Positions 1 through 8,052 of a DNA stretch of 64,000 bases are shown piece after piece. Below the pieces are notes generated by a model. It was not told the DNA's origin and ran no database searches. It saw only the letters and a program-made list of their open reading frames with translations. Each line of letters starts with the position of its first letter. Position 1 is the stretch's first letter. Origin of the DNA: DASQUK01 sp035641315 (lineage in GTDB: Bacteria; Actinomycetota; Acidimicrobiia; Acidimicrobiales; VFJN01); assembly GCA_035641315.1 (NCBI GenBank), contig DASQUK010000214.1:5092-69091 (forward strand), written 5' to 3'. The translations under genes were made by a program, and so were the position numbers.

Positions 1-1
1 C

Positions 2-466
2 GCGGCAGTGATCGGCGCGGCCCTGCCGGACGAGGCGCCGCGGGCCGCCCGGTTGGCCGAGGCGCTCACCGCCGCCGCCGGCCCCGCCTGGTACGGGCCG
101 GTGCATGGCGACTTCTACGAGAGCCAGCTCTTGGTGGACCGTGGCCGCATCTGCGGCCTGCTCGACGTCGATACCGCGGGGCCCGGCGACAGGTTCGACG
201 ACTTGGCGTGCCTGCTCGGGCACCTGTCGGTCCTGGCCCAGATCGACCGCGACCGGGCTCCGATCATCAACCGTGCCGGCGCCGGTTACCTTCGGGCGTT
301 CGAGGCTGTCGTTTCCCCCACCGAGCTGCGCTACCGGGTGGCCGCCGTGGTGGTGTCGCTGGCGACCGGGTCCCACCGCGTGCAGGAGCGCGGCTGGCCC
401 GCGACGACCCGCCGCCGCCTTGACCTGGCCGAGAACTGGCTGGCGAGCGCCCGGGAGCCGCGGTGA
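2..466 (+). CDS. Phosphotransferase family protein (APH-like), C-terminal part
   Basis: The 5' end lies outside the window; the frame is open from the first bases, so the GTG at 8 need not be the true start. The visible 154 or so residues carry the catalytic half of the aminoglycoside/choline kinase fold. HGDFYESQLLV matches the Brenner-type motif with catalytic Asp, and GLLDVDTAGPGDRFDDLACLL matches the metal-binding DxD/DFG-like segment. Such kinases phosphorylate small alcohols or drugs with ATP; the substrate cannot be told from this. A second, unrelated APH-like gene lies at 10257-11375. The family call is solid, the function unknown. Confidence 0.75.
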   Translation, partial: AAVIGAALPDEAPRAARLAEALTAAAGPAWYGPVHGDFYESQLLVDRGRICGLLDVDTAGPGDRFDDLACLLGHLSVLAQIDRDRAPIINRAGAGYLRAFEAVVSPTELRYRVAAVVVSLATGSHRVQERGWPATTRRRLDLAENWLASAREPR

Positions 467-578
467 CCGCAGATGAGCGACATCTCACCGCCAGCTCAGG
501 CCGGTCTCATGACCGTCCCCGACGATGGCATCCAACCGAGCGGACCCAAGACCGCTCAGGCCACGAAGGAGACAGATC

Positions 579-1085
579 ATGCCCATCACCCGTCCCTGGA
601 AGATCGTGGGAGCCGCAACCGCCGTCGCGGGTCTCGGCATCGCCGGCGCCAGCGCTGGCCCCGACGGCATCGACCTCCAGGACCGGACCGACCCGGTGGC
701 GCTGACGTCGGCTCCTGCTGCCGTTCACGGCGCCCCGGCCGACACCGACGATTCTCCCGAGTCGGCGGACAGCCCGGCCAGCTCGGCGGCCGACTCTGCC
801 GATTCGCCCAACGACAGCCCGGGCGACCCCGGTTGGGTCGACCCTTCGCCCGAGTCGGCGGACAGCCCGGCCAGCTCGGCGGCCGACTCTGCCGATTCGC
901 CCAACGACAGCCCGGGCGATCCGGGCTGGGTCGACCCCTCGCCCGAGTCGGCGGACAGCCCCGGTGACTCGCCCTTCGACAGCCCGGCGCCGCTGCCGCC
1001 TCCTGCGCCCGCACCGGTGTCAGCAGATAGCCCACCCTCAGCCGTGTCGGCCGATTCGCCGGAGTCCGCTGCCTCAGACGACTGA
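579..1085 (+). CDS. Secreted Ser/Pro/Asp-rich tandem-repeat protein
   Basis: The start is ATG 579, chosen because GAAGGAG sits just upstream (about 565-571); an upstream in-frame start at 525 lacks this and would hide the signal peptide. The 168-residue product has a basic N-terminus (R5, K8), a hydrophobic stretch at about 9-22 and an ASA|G signal-peptidase-like site after residue 26. The mature part is very low complexity. A 31-residue unit beginning SPESADSPASSAADSAD occurs twice (DNA 753-845 and 846-938) and starts a third time at 939. The units are nearly identical at DNA level, so the duplication is recent. The composition suggests an acidic, disordered, exported or wall-spanning polypeptide. 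No known family is recognised. Confidence 0.7.
   Translation: MPITRPWKIVGAATAVAGLGIAGASAGPDGIDLQDRTDPVALTSAPAAVHGAPADTDDSPESADSPASSAADSADSPNDSPGDPGWVDPSPESADSPASSAADSADSPNDSPGDPGWVDPSPESADSPGDSPFDSPAPLPPPAPAPVSADSPPSAVSADSPESAASDD
753..961 (+). repeat. 93-bp tandem coding repeat (two full copies plus a partial third)
   Basis: The units are 753-845, 846-938 and a partial copy from 939 that diverges after about eight codons. Copies 1 and 2 differ at only a few third-codon positions, mostly in the codons for the GDPGWVDP segment. The unit length is a multiple of three, so copy-number change would keep the frame. Confidence 0.85.
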
Positions 1086-1115
1086 GGTCCGCCGCCAAGC
1101 GGCTCCGCGACGCCC

Positions 1116-1201
1116 GCAGCCCGGCCCCTCCCGCCGGCCGGGCTGCGGCGCGCTACGGCGAGAACGACCGCGGGCCAAGCGGCGCTGGGGTCGCTTGGCC
1201 C
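1116..1201. terminator. Two strong hairpins between the repeat protein gene and murJ
   Basis: GCAGCCCGGCC (1116-1126) pairs perfectly with 1136-1146 across a 9-nt loop. GGGCCAAGCG (1172-1181) pairs perfectly with 1192-1201. Neither has a T tract. The first is well placed to end the transcript of the upstream gene; the second may affect murJ transcription or mRNA stability. Confidence 0.45.
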
Positions 1202-1268
1202 GGCTGGGCTATCCGCGGCGGCGTGCACGCCGCGCTCCGCTTCCGGTGTGCGATAGGGCGGTCGGGTC

Positions 1269-2972
1269 ATGACCGCGCAGCCGCATGAGCCCGTGACCCG
1301 GCGCCGTCGTGGGGGTGGTGGGTCGGCTCTGGTGGGGGCCGGGATCCTCCTGTCGAGGGTGACGGGGTTGGTGCGCGAGCGAGCTGTCGGCCACTTCTTC
1401 GGGACGGGGTACGCCGCTGACGCGTTCACCGCCGCGCATCGGATCCCCAACGTGCTGCAGAGCCTGCTCGGCGAGGGTGTGCTCTCGGCGTCGATCATCC
1501 CGACCTATAGCCGGCTGTTGGCGGAGGGTCGAGAAGGTGACGCGGGCCGTGTCGCTGGCGCGGTCGCGGGACTGCTGGCTGCCCTTGTGGGCAGCCTGGT
1601 TCTGCTGATGGTTGCCTTCGCGCGTCCGGTGACTGCAGTCCTGGCCCCCGGCCTGGGTGAGGACACGTTCGAGCTCACGGTGACGCTGATGCGGATCATC
1701 ACGCCGGCGATCGGGATGCTCGTGCTGTCGGCGTGGTGCCTCGGCGTCCTCAACAGCCACAGGAAGTTCTTCCTCTCCTACGTCGCGCCCGCCCTGATGA
1801 ATGTGGCCCAAGTGGTGGTGCTCGTCGCCGCCGCGTCGGTCGTCGTCGGCGACCTGAGCGGGGATGTGGGCACAGCGGCGCAGTCGTCGCTGGTTGTGTG
1901 GCTGGCGTGGGGCACGGTGATCGGCGGGGTCATGCAATTCGCCGTGCAGGTTCCAACGGTGCTGCGGGTTGCTCCCGGTCTGCGGTTCAGCATGCGCACG
2001 GGCGACACCGGGACTCGGGAGGTCATCAGGTCGTTCGTGCCCATCGTCGCCGGTCGAGGTGTCGTTCATCTCAGCGGCTTCCTCCAGCTCATTCTGGCCA
2101 GCTTCCTGGCGCTCGGTGCACTGGCGGCGATGCGGTACGCACAGATGCTGTACGTACTTCCGGTGAGCTTGTTCGGCATGGCCGTCGCTGCCGCCGAGCT
2201 CCCCGAGCTGTCGAGCATCGGTGCGGGCCGAGAGGACGTGCTGCGGGCCCGCGTGGGGTCTGGCCTGGCGCGCATCGTGTTCTTCGTGGCCCCCACGATG
2301 GTCGCCTACGTCGTCGTCGGCGACTTCCTGGTGGCGGCGTTGTACCAGAGCGGGGAGTTCGATCGGGCCGACGTCGTGCAGGTGTGGATCATCCTCGCGG
2401 TGCACGCCCTCGGGTTGCTGGCCACCACCGGGTCCCGACTGCTGCAGTCCGTCCTGTACGGCTTGGGACGACCCCGCACACCGGCCCGCGTCGCGGTGGT
2501 GCGGGTGGCGGTCTCCCTGGCGCTGGGGCTGGTGCTCATGTTCCAGTTCGACCGCCTGGTGATCGAGCCCGACGGACTCGAACAGGTTGGGGACCTCCCT
2601 GCCTTCGCGCCGTTGCCCGAGCGGTTTCGGGACCCGGCTGGCGTGCAGGGCCAACATCACCTGGGCGGGGTCGGCCTGGCGGTCGCGGCCGCAGCCGCCT
2701 CGCTGATCGAGTACCGGATGTTGCGCTGCGCCGTCCGATCACACGTGGCCGAGGTCACCATGGTCGGTGGCCGACTGCGCCTGACGCTGGTCGCCGCCGC
2801 CATCAGTGGGGTGGCAGGCGTCGCCGTCCGACCCATCGCGGCCGGCTTGGTGCCGATCGCGGCCGGGCTGGTCGTCGTCGCCGTCGTTGGCGTGGTCTAT
2901 CTCGGTGCCGCGTGGCGCCTCGGGGTACCCGAAGCCCGGCGGATCGTTCAGTTCGTCTCTCGCCGCCCTTGA
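1269..2972 (+). CDS. murJ: Lipid II flippase MurJ (MviN family)
   Basis: This 567-residue polytopic membrane protein opens with the family signature: SRVTGLVRERAVGHFFG (about residues 30-46), then AADAFTAAHRIPN and LLGEGVLSASIIPTYSRLL. MurJ moves undecaprenyl-PP-linked peptidoglycan precursor across the inner membrane and belongs to the MOP (MATE-like) superfamily. The rest is a run of hydrophobic segments compatible with about 14 helices. The length is slightly above the usual 500-550; the insertion FAPLPERFRDPAGVQGQHHL near residue 450 looks like an extended loop. The start at 1269 fits the N-terminal alignment, but the ribosome site is weak. It converges on the next gene with 33 bases between stops. 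Confidence 0.92.
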   Translation: MTAQPHEPVTRRRRGGGGSALVGAGILLSRVTGLVRERAVGHFFGTGYAADAFTAAHRIPNVLQSLLGEGVLSASIIPTYSRLLAEGREGDAGRVAGAVAGLLAALVGSLVLLMVAFARPVTAVLAPGLGEDTFELTVTLMRIITPAIGMLVLSAWCLGVLNSHRKFFLSYVAPALMNVAQVVVLVAAASVVVGDLSGDVGTAAQSSLVVWLAWGTVIGGVMQFAVQVPTVLRVAPGLRFSMRTGDTGTREVIRSFVPIVAGRGVVHLSGFLQLILASFLALGALAAMRYAQMLYVLPVSLFGMAVAAAELPELSSIGAGREDVLRARVGSGLARIVFFVAPTMVAYVVVGDFLVAALYQSGEFDRADVVQVWIILAVHALGLLATTGSRLLQSVLYGLGRPRTPARVAVVRVAVSLALGLVLMFQFDRLVIEPDGLEQVGDLPAFAPLPERFRDPAGVQGQHHLGGVGLAVAAAAASLIEYRMLRCAVRSHVAEVTMVGGRLRLTLVAAAISGVAGVAVRPIAAGLVPIAAGLVVVAVVGVVYLGAAWRLGVPEARRIVQFVSRRP

Positions 2973-3005
2973 CCGGTGCTGACTCCGGACCCTGAGAAGC
3001 TGAGC

Positions 3006-3743
3006 TCAATTCGGGGCCGCCCGGCGCACGATCGCGATCGGGGTCGACTGGTCGCGCTGGCCCAATGGGTTGTCGGCCATCACCTCAGCCAGCAGCCGTT
3101 TGGACATGACCGAGCCTGCGACCGCTCGCACCGAGCCCCCGCGGTCGTTCATGTCGACGATGGCCACCGGGTGGCCGAGCTCGGTGGTGAGCTGCTCGGC
3201 GATCGCGTGAGCGATCGGTGGCGACAGGGGCGGCAGCAGCATGTCGCCGTAAGGAGGCCGCATGCCATCCATCGACCGGGCGACGTAGCCGGCGACGACG
3301 TAAAAGGCCCCGTGGATCCCCAGCGGGCGAGTCATGGCCCCGGCGGCGATCGCGGCAAGCACCCGCCACCGGCCGGCGGTATCGATCACTAGCTGCGCCT
3401 TCTCGGGAATGCTCAATCCCCGCGAGTTGCCCACCGGCCGCACGTGCGCGGCCACGAACCGCGCCAAGCGCCCGGGGCGCACCGTCGCCGCCGGAACCCC
3501 CCGCCCGGTCGTCACCACGACCACCTTCTCAGTGACAGCAAGGAGGTCTCCAGGCCCAAGCCGCCCGACCACGCAGTCCCGAAGAAAGCCGGCCAGGTCA
3601 AGCCCTGGAGCCAGCCACGGCGTGCACACCACCATCCGTTCGAACCGCTCCCCACCGACCGACACCGTCGAGACGAACGTGTCCCCAGGCTCGAGCGGAC
3701 CAGCAAGCCGCAGCGGAGACCGCGTCGCGCGCACCGATCTCAC
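3006..3743 (-). CDS. Coenzyme F420-0:L-glutamate ligase (CofE)-like protein
   Basis: From about 3640 downwards the protein matches the F420-0:gamma-glutamyl ligase family: WLAPGLDLAGFLRDCV, GPGDLLAVTEKVVV, then VRPVGNSRGLSIPEKAQLVI and VAIVDMNDRGGSVRAVAG. True CofE adds glutamates to F420-0; distant homologues of unknown role are common in actinobacteria. The frame is open further upstream, but that part is Arg-rich and does not resemble the family. GTG 3743 is preferred because CGGAG lies just upstream; GTG 3734 is the alternative. This gives 245 residues. F420-type oxidoreductases elsewhere in the window are compatible with an F420-using host. No other F420 synthesis gene is adjacent, so a true ligase role is unproven. 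Confidence 0.65.
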   Translation of the reverse strand: MRSVRATRSPLRLAGPLEPGDTFVSTVSVGGERFERMVVCTPWLAPGLDLAGFLRDCVVGRLGPGDLLAVTEKVVVVTTGRGVPAATVRPGRLARFVAAHVRPVGNSRGLSIPEKAQLVIDTAGRWRVLAAIAAGAMTRPLGIHGAFYVVAGYVARSMDGMRPPYGDMLLPPLSPPIAHAIAEQLTTELGHPVAIVDMNDRGGSVRAVAGSVMSKRLLAEVMADNPLGQRDQSTPIAIVRRAAPN

Positions 3744-4221
3744 GAGACTCCGATGTGACCTGTGACCAAGACCCGGCCAACGGTGAAGCGTCGAGAAACG
3801 GCGGCGGCAACGTGCGGCTGATCGTGCAGACGCGCGCAGCCGCCAGCGCGACTGTTGGCGGCCACTTCCTCGGGCCAAGCCTCGGAGCGCGACCTGCGCA
3901 TGGCCGTGACTCTGCAACCGCCGCATGAGACAACCATGAACCCGCCATGAGAAAGCCCTCACCGGCGCTTCCGAACAGCTCCCGACGCGACACGCGCCGC
4001 AACGCGCGAGTCAGCAGGAAGCCCACCCGCTTCTCTGCCAGATCGACCGCGGCCCAGCCTCATCGAGCATGGGCGTCAACCCCATCCCTGCGCCGGTGGG
4101 GTTCAGACGGCTCGCGTGCGACCCGACCGTTGTCCTGCCGCGCCAGAACCACGGCCTGCTGCTTCCTGTGACGTGTCGGACTGTACCGTCTACCGACCGT
4201 GATGCCGTTGGCGCAGGCTCC
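3744..4221. other. 478-nt gap with no recognisable gene
   Basis: Reading frames exist on both strands, but none has a recognisable domain, a convincing ribosome site or an amino acid composition unlike random GC-rich sequence. The stretch lies between the relaxase remnant and the CofE-like gene and may be the eroded rest of the same element. No copy of the tRNA 3' end was found in it. Confidence 0.5.
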
Positions 4222-4854
4222 TCACAGCTCGATGCCCAGACCACGCTCGAGCCCGTGCTCCAGGTGCGGTTGGTTGATTCGCTCGATCATCTGGACTGTT
4301 TTCACGGCCGCGTTCCATTCTTGGTACTGGGTCCCGTCCAGGGGCGGCTGGTGGATGTCCCCCGGCTCGATGCACCAATGTTCGCGGTAGGCCTCGACGC
4401 GACCCGCAAGCCGGGACCAGCGCTCCCGGCCAGCGCCGTCCTCGGGTACGGGCCCGATGAGTTGGACGAGGTGGTCTGGCTGGGTGGAGACGGCGTCGGC
4501 GCCGAGCGCAGCGCGACGGGCGGTCACCTGGGCGGCGAGCTGGTCGCGGTAGACGAAGGTGTCACCGTGTTGCTCGAGCCAGGCCGCGCGTCGATCTGCC
4601 ATCGCTTCGAGTTCGCGTTGGCGTTCGTCGAGACCCTGGAGCAGCCGGCGGTCGTCTCGGCAAGACTGGGTCAGGAGGCGGGGCCGGGCGTGCTGCTCGA
4701 GACGCTGGGCGGCGCGCCGCGAGTCGCTGTAGATCGATGGTGGGGTCGGGTGGCCTCTCGCGGGCGATCCACGCGTCGAGGTTGGCCAGCCGTGGCGCGA
4801 GCACTGCGAGTGAACGCCCCATGCTTGTGACCTGGGCGTTTCCGCTGCAAGCAA
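4222..4854 (-). pseudogene. Conjugative relaxase (MobF/TraA-type) C-terminal remnant, frameshifted
   Basis: Two minus-strand frames each hold half of a relaxase C-terminal tail. The upstream frame (from 4822) reads SLAVLAPRLANLDAWIARE, then up to about DLQRLAARR near 4715. The downstream frame continues with RRAAQRLEQHARPRLLTQ, WLEQHGDTFVYRDQLAAQV, LIGPVPEDGAGRERW and GRVEAYREHW, ending at 4222. The similarity switches frame around 4710-4730, so at least one frameshift is present. The nickase and helicase domains of a real relaxase, which would make it 1000 or more residues, are absent. The remnant starts right after the tRNA-Gln 3' end and has the same orientation, the usual geometry of an element integrated in a tRNA gene. 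The family call is from remembered similarity, not a search. Confidence 0.6.
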
Positions 4855-4856
4855 TG

Positions 4857-4928
4857 CTCGGGGGGGAGGACTCGAACCCCCAATGACAGGGCCAGAACCT
4901 GTTGTGTTGCCGATTACACCACCCCCGA
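4857..4928 (-). tRNA. tRNA-Gln (anticodon CUG)
   Basis: The minus strand folds as a 72-nt cloverleaf. The acceptor arm TCGGGGG pairs with CCCCCGA, the D arm is GTGT/ACAC, and the anticodon stem ACAGG/CCTGT encloses the loop TTCTGGC with anticodon CTG. The T arm is GGGGG-TTCGAGT-CCTCC and the discriminator is G. No CCA is encoded: the bases after the discriminator read CAT. It lies 44 nt downstream of the ydcF-like gene on the same strand. Its 3' end is followed at once by the relaxase remnant. Confidence 0.95.
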
Positions 4929-4972
4929 AAGGCGAAGCGACACCCTATCCGGCTCCGGCCGCGAATCGCACG

Positions 4973-5656
4973 TCAATCCTCGACCTGGGCGTCGAGGTCG
5001 ACCAGGCGGCGAAAGCCGATGATGCGCCCGACCGCGACGGCTGCCGTCTCCTCGACGTAGTCGCGCAGCGACCCGCCGTTGCCGGTGGGTGACACCGAGG
5101 CATCGAGGCCGAGCTCGTCGGCGATGGCCTGGACCCGCAGGGCGTGGTAGCCGTCGGTGACGAGCACGACGTCGGTCATGCCCACGTCGCGCAGGATGCG
5201 GGCGGACGCCGCCAGCGACTCCCACGTGTTGGTGCCCTGGACCTCGCGCAGCAGGTCGGCATCGGGGACCCCCGCCGCCAGCAGGTAGTCGGCGCTGGCG
5301 GTCGCCTCCGTGCAGCGGTCCCCCTCCTGCCTGCCGCCCGTGACCACGATGGTGCCCGCGGTGCCTGCTTGGTACAGCTCGAGGGCATGGTCCAACCGCT
5401 CCTGCAGGACTGGCGACGGCCGACAGTCGTACTGCGCCGCCCCCAGGACCACGATGGCCTCAGCCGAGTGATCACCGTCACGCCGGCTCGCCATCCACAC
5501 CTGCACGAACGTGACCATCACGTAGGCGACGAGCAGCAGGCCGACCAACAGCAGGCCCCGCCAGACGTAGCGCCGGCGGGACCGCGGGCGCCGAGCCGGC
5601 GAGTTGCCGGCGGGCGTCCCCTCGGTCGACTGCCGGACCGTGGACGTCGGCGTCAC
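4973..5656 (-). CDS. YdcF/SanA-like DUF218 membrane-anchored protein
   Basis: This 227-residue protein has a basic N-terminus (RRPRSRRRYVWR), one membrane segment (LLLVGLLLVAYVMVTFVQVW) and a DUF218 domain. The domain shows AEAIVVLGAAQY, LELYQAGTAGTIVVTGGRQ, the NTWESLAASA motif with the conserved N-T-x-E, and VVLVTDGYHALRVQAIA. The family binds S-adenosylmethionine or acts in envelope functions in other bacteria; its reaction is uncertain. GTG 5656 is chosen because it overlaps the gltX stop (GTGA), a sign of translational coupling, and because the upstream frame runs inside gltX. Confidence 0.8.
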   Translation of the reverse strand: MTPTSTVRQSTEGTPAGNSPARRPRSRRRYVWRGLLLVGLLLVAYVMVTFVQVWMASRRDGDHSAEAIVVLGAAQYDCRPSPVLQERLDHALELYQAGTAGTIVVTGGRQEGDRCTEATASADYLLAAGVPDADLLREVQGTNTWESLAASARILRDVGMTDVVLVTDGYHALRVQAIADELGLDASVSPTGNGGSLRDYVEETAAVAVGRIIGFRRLVDLDAQVED

Positions 5657-7068
5657 AGCTTCGCCCGCGCCGCCCGCAGCCGCTCGAGCGTGCGCTCGCG
5701 CCCCAGCACCACCAGCGACTCGTACAGCGGGGGCCCCACCATCCGACCCGTGACCGCCACCCGCACCGAGGTCTGCGCCTTGGACATCTGCACCTGGCCC
5801 TCGGAGTTGACGAAGCCGGCGGACCGCGCGGCGCCGTGGAGCGCCGCCTCGATGGCGCCGGCCTCCCAGTCGCAGGACGACAGGCCGGCGACGGCGGCGT
5901 CGAGCATGGCCGCGGCCCGCTCCCCCGGCTTGACCACGCCCTTCTGCCACGACGCATCGTCGATCTCGCCCTCGATCGATTCCAGGCGCAGGAAGTCGAC
6001 CATCGGCTCGACCTCCGTGAGCAGCCGCACGCGCTCCTGCACCAGCGAGGCGATGGGACGCAGCACCGCCTCGGTGGCGTCGGCGTGGGCGAAGAAGCGG
6101 CGAGCCCGCTCGACGAAGGCGCCGACGTCGAGCGCGCGGATGTACTCGGCGTTGAAGTGCTGCAGCTTGCGGACGTCGAAGAACGCCGGCGACTGGGTCA
6201 CGTCCGACAGCCGAAACAGCTCGCTGATCTCGACCAGCGGCCGGATCTCCACCCCGTCGGGCGGCCCCCAGCCCAGCGTCGCCAGGTAGTTGACCATGGC
6301 CTCAGGCAGGTAGCCCCGGTCGCGGAAGTCGGCCACCGACACCGCATCGCGGCGCTTGGACAGCTTCTTGCGCTGCTCGTTGACCAGCACCGGCAGGTGG
6401 GCGAACGCCGGTCGATAGCCCAGGCCCAACGCATCGCCGATGAGGAGGTACTTGGGCGTGCCGTTGACGTGCTCCTCGCCGCGTACCACGTGGGTGATGC
6501 CCATGTCGGCGTCGTCGACGATGTTGGCCAGCAGGAACGTGGGCGTGCCGTTCGACCGCAGGACCACGAAGTCCTCGAGCTTGGCGTTGTCGAAGGTGAC
6601 CGTGCCACGCACCAGGTCGTCGAACGTGGTGGATCCGTCGTCAGGGCTGCGGAACCGCAGGGCGGTTGTCGGCCCCCGCTCAAGCCCCCGGTCGCGGCAG
6701 AAGCCGTCGTACCCGGGCGGACCGCCCCGTTCCTTGGCTCGGGCCTGCACCTGGTCGGGCGTGCAGTCGCACCAGTAGGCTCGCCCTCCCGCCAGCAGCT
6801 TGTCGGCTGCGGCAGTGTAGAGGTCGAGGCGCTCGGACTGGTGGACGGGGTCGCCGTCCCACCGCAGCCCCAGCCACTCGATCATCTCGACGATGTTGTC
6901 GGTGAGCTCGGGCCGGTTGCGTTCGACGTCGGTGTCCTCGATGCGCAACAGCATCTGGCCGCCTTCGCGGCGGGCGACGAGCCAGTTGAACAGCGCCGTG
7001 CGCGCGCCGCCCACGTGCAGGTAGCCCGTGGGCGAGGGCGCGAACCGGAGACGGGGGGGCGGCGACAT
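5653..7068 (-). CDS. gltX: Glutamyl-tRNA synthetase
   Basis: This 471-residue class I aminoacyl-tRNA synthetase attaches glutamate to tRNA. RFAPSPTGYLHVGGARTAL holds the HIGH motif (HVGG, residues 18-21), and KKLSKR (about 234-239) is the KMSKS equivalent. LRIEDTDVERNRPE is the conserved Glu-binding region. Length is normal. Many actinobacteria use GluRS plus GatCAB to make Gln-tRNA(Gln); the neighbouring tRNA-Gln and the absence of glnS here are compatible with that, but gatCAB is not in the window. The last four bases overlap the start of the ydcF-like gene. Confidence 0.96.
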   Translation of the reverse strand: MSPPPRLRFAPSPTGYLHVGGARTALFNWLVARREGGQMLLRIEDTDVERNRPELTDNIVEMIEWLGLRWDGDPVHQSERLDLYTAAADKLLAGGRAYWCDCTPDQVQARAKERGGPPGYDGFCRDRGLERGPTTALRFRSPDDGSTTFDDLVRGTVTFDNAKLEDFVVLRSNGTPTFLLANIVDDADMGITHVVRGEEHVNGTPKYLLIGDALGLGYRPAFAHLPVLVNEQRKKLSKRRDAVSVADFRDRGYLPEAMVNYLATLGWGPPDGVEIRPLVEISELFRLSDVTQSPAFFDVRKLQHFNAEYIRALDVGAFVERARRFFAHADATEAVLRPIASLVQERVRLLTEVEPMVDFLRLESIEGEIDDASWQKGVVKPGERAAAMLDAAVAGLSSCDWEAGAIEAALHGAARSAGFVNSEGQVQMSKAQTSVRVAVTGRMVGPPLYESLVVLGRERTLERLRAARAKL

Positions 7069-7147
7069 CGGTCGCCTCAGGCTATCCCTCCCCTATGACA
7101 GGACCGGATGCGGGCAGTCCGCTGCGCCGCGTCGGCGCCCGGGTGGA

Positions 7148-8026
7148 TCAGTAGCCGGGTTGTGTCGGACCGCTCGTCGTGTCCGTGCCGCCGCTCTGCG
7201 GAGGCGCCGACGGCGTCGACGGCGTCGATGGTGTCGACGAGGTCGACGGACCCGAGGGTGGAGTCGACGTGGACGCCGGCGCCTCGGTGGCTGCCGCGCC
7301 CACCGGGGGAGGCGCACCGAGGCCGAGCTCGGCCCGCAGCTCGTCCAGCGTCGAGCTCGCGCTGGCCAGGTCGACCTCGCGTTCGAGCTCGGCCATGGCG
7401 CCTTCCGGCGTCTCGGCGGTGAGCTCGGTCTTGGCCATGGCCTCGGCCATACGGTCCTGGATCTTGTCCTCGATCTCCTTGAGCGACGGGGCTTCCCCGC
7501 CGACCGAGGCGTTGACGGCGGCCATCGCGTTGTTGACCGACTCCTGCATCTTGGCCTGCTCGAGCTGGCCGAGCATCTCCATGCGCTTCGCGGTGATCTC
7601 CTCGAGGCGCATGGCATTGTCGTGCACGGCCTTCTTGGCCTGCTCCGCCTGCTGGTCGGCGATGGTCAGCTGCTGCTGCATCGAGTCCAGGTTCTTCTGC
7701 GAGGCCTGGAGGCGCATGGCGATCGACTGCGCCGCCTGGTTCCACTTCTCGGCGTCGACGGCGTTGCCGGCCCTCAGGGCGGCGTCGGATTTCAGCAACG
7801 CCTGGCGCGCGAGCTCCTTGGCCTCGCCGACCTCCTTTGCCATCTCTTCGACCTCGTCGGCGACACGGGTGCGGTGCGCGATGACCTTGGCTGCCTCATT
7901 GCGGAGGTTCTGGTCGCTCCTGCGCGCCTCGTTGATCGCGGCCTCGATCTCGATCTTCGGATCCATGGCCTCTTTCGACTTCACGCCGAACCACGTCTTG
8001 ATGTAGTTCCACCAACGTCTCAACAC
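7148..8026 (-). CDS. PspA/IM30-family protein with Pro/Ser/Thr-rich tail
   Basis: This 292-residue protein is mostly coiled coil from about residue 25 to 205. The N-terminal amphipathic stretch MLRRWWNYIKTWFGVKSKEAMDPKIEIEAAINEARR resembles PspA/Vipp1, which bind stressed membranes. Runs rich in Ala, Glu, Gln and Lys follow (LQASQKNLDSMQQQLTIADQ). The last 60 or so residues are disordered and rich in Pro, Ser and Thr (PSTPSTPSAPP), which is unusual for PspA. It starts 26 nt after the stop of the TPM-domain gene on the same strand, so the two probably form an operon concerned with envelope maintenance. Confidence 0.8.
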   Translation of the reverse strand: MLRRWWNYIKTWFGVKSKEAMDPKIEIEAAINEARRSDQNLRNEAAKVIAHRTRVADEVEEMAKEVGEAKELARQALLKSDAALRAGNAVDAEKWNQAAQSIAMRLQASQKNLDSMQQQLTIADQQAEQAKKAVHDNAMRLEEITAKRMEMLGQLEQAKMQESVNNAMAAVNASVGGEAPSLKEIEDKIQDRMAEAMAKTELTAETPEGAMAELEREVDLASASSTLDELRAELGLGAPPPVGAAATEAPASTSTPPSGPSTSSTPSTPSTPSAPPQSGGTDTTSGPTQPGY

Positions 8027-8052
8027 GGCTCATCCCTTTCCTTGGTTCACGC

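Noticed and set aside
725..1498. Minus-strand frame rich in Ser, Gly and Leu opposite the repeat protein
   Set aside because: It mirrors the same 93-bp repeats and runs across the intergenic hairpins. The plus strand has the signal peptide and ribosome site.
1209..2660. 483-codon minus-strand frame opposite murJ
   Set aside because: Antisense to a gene with full MurJ signatures; rich in His, Arg and Gln with no domain.
3744..4221. Search for a second copy of the tRNA-Gln 3' end (attachment site)
   Set aside because: No stretch resembling the T-arm and acceptor sequence was found between the relaxase remnant and murJ.
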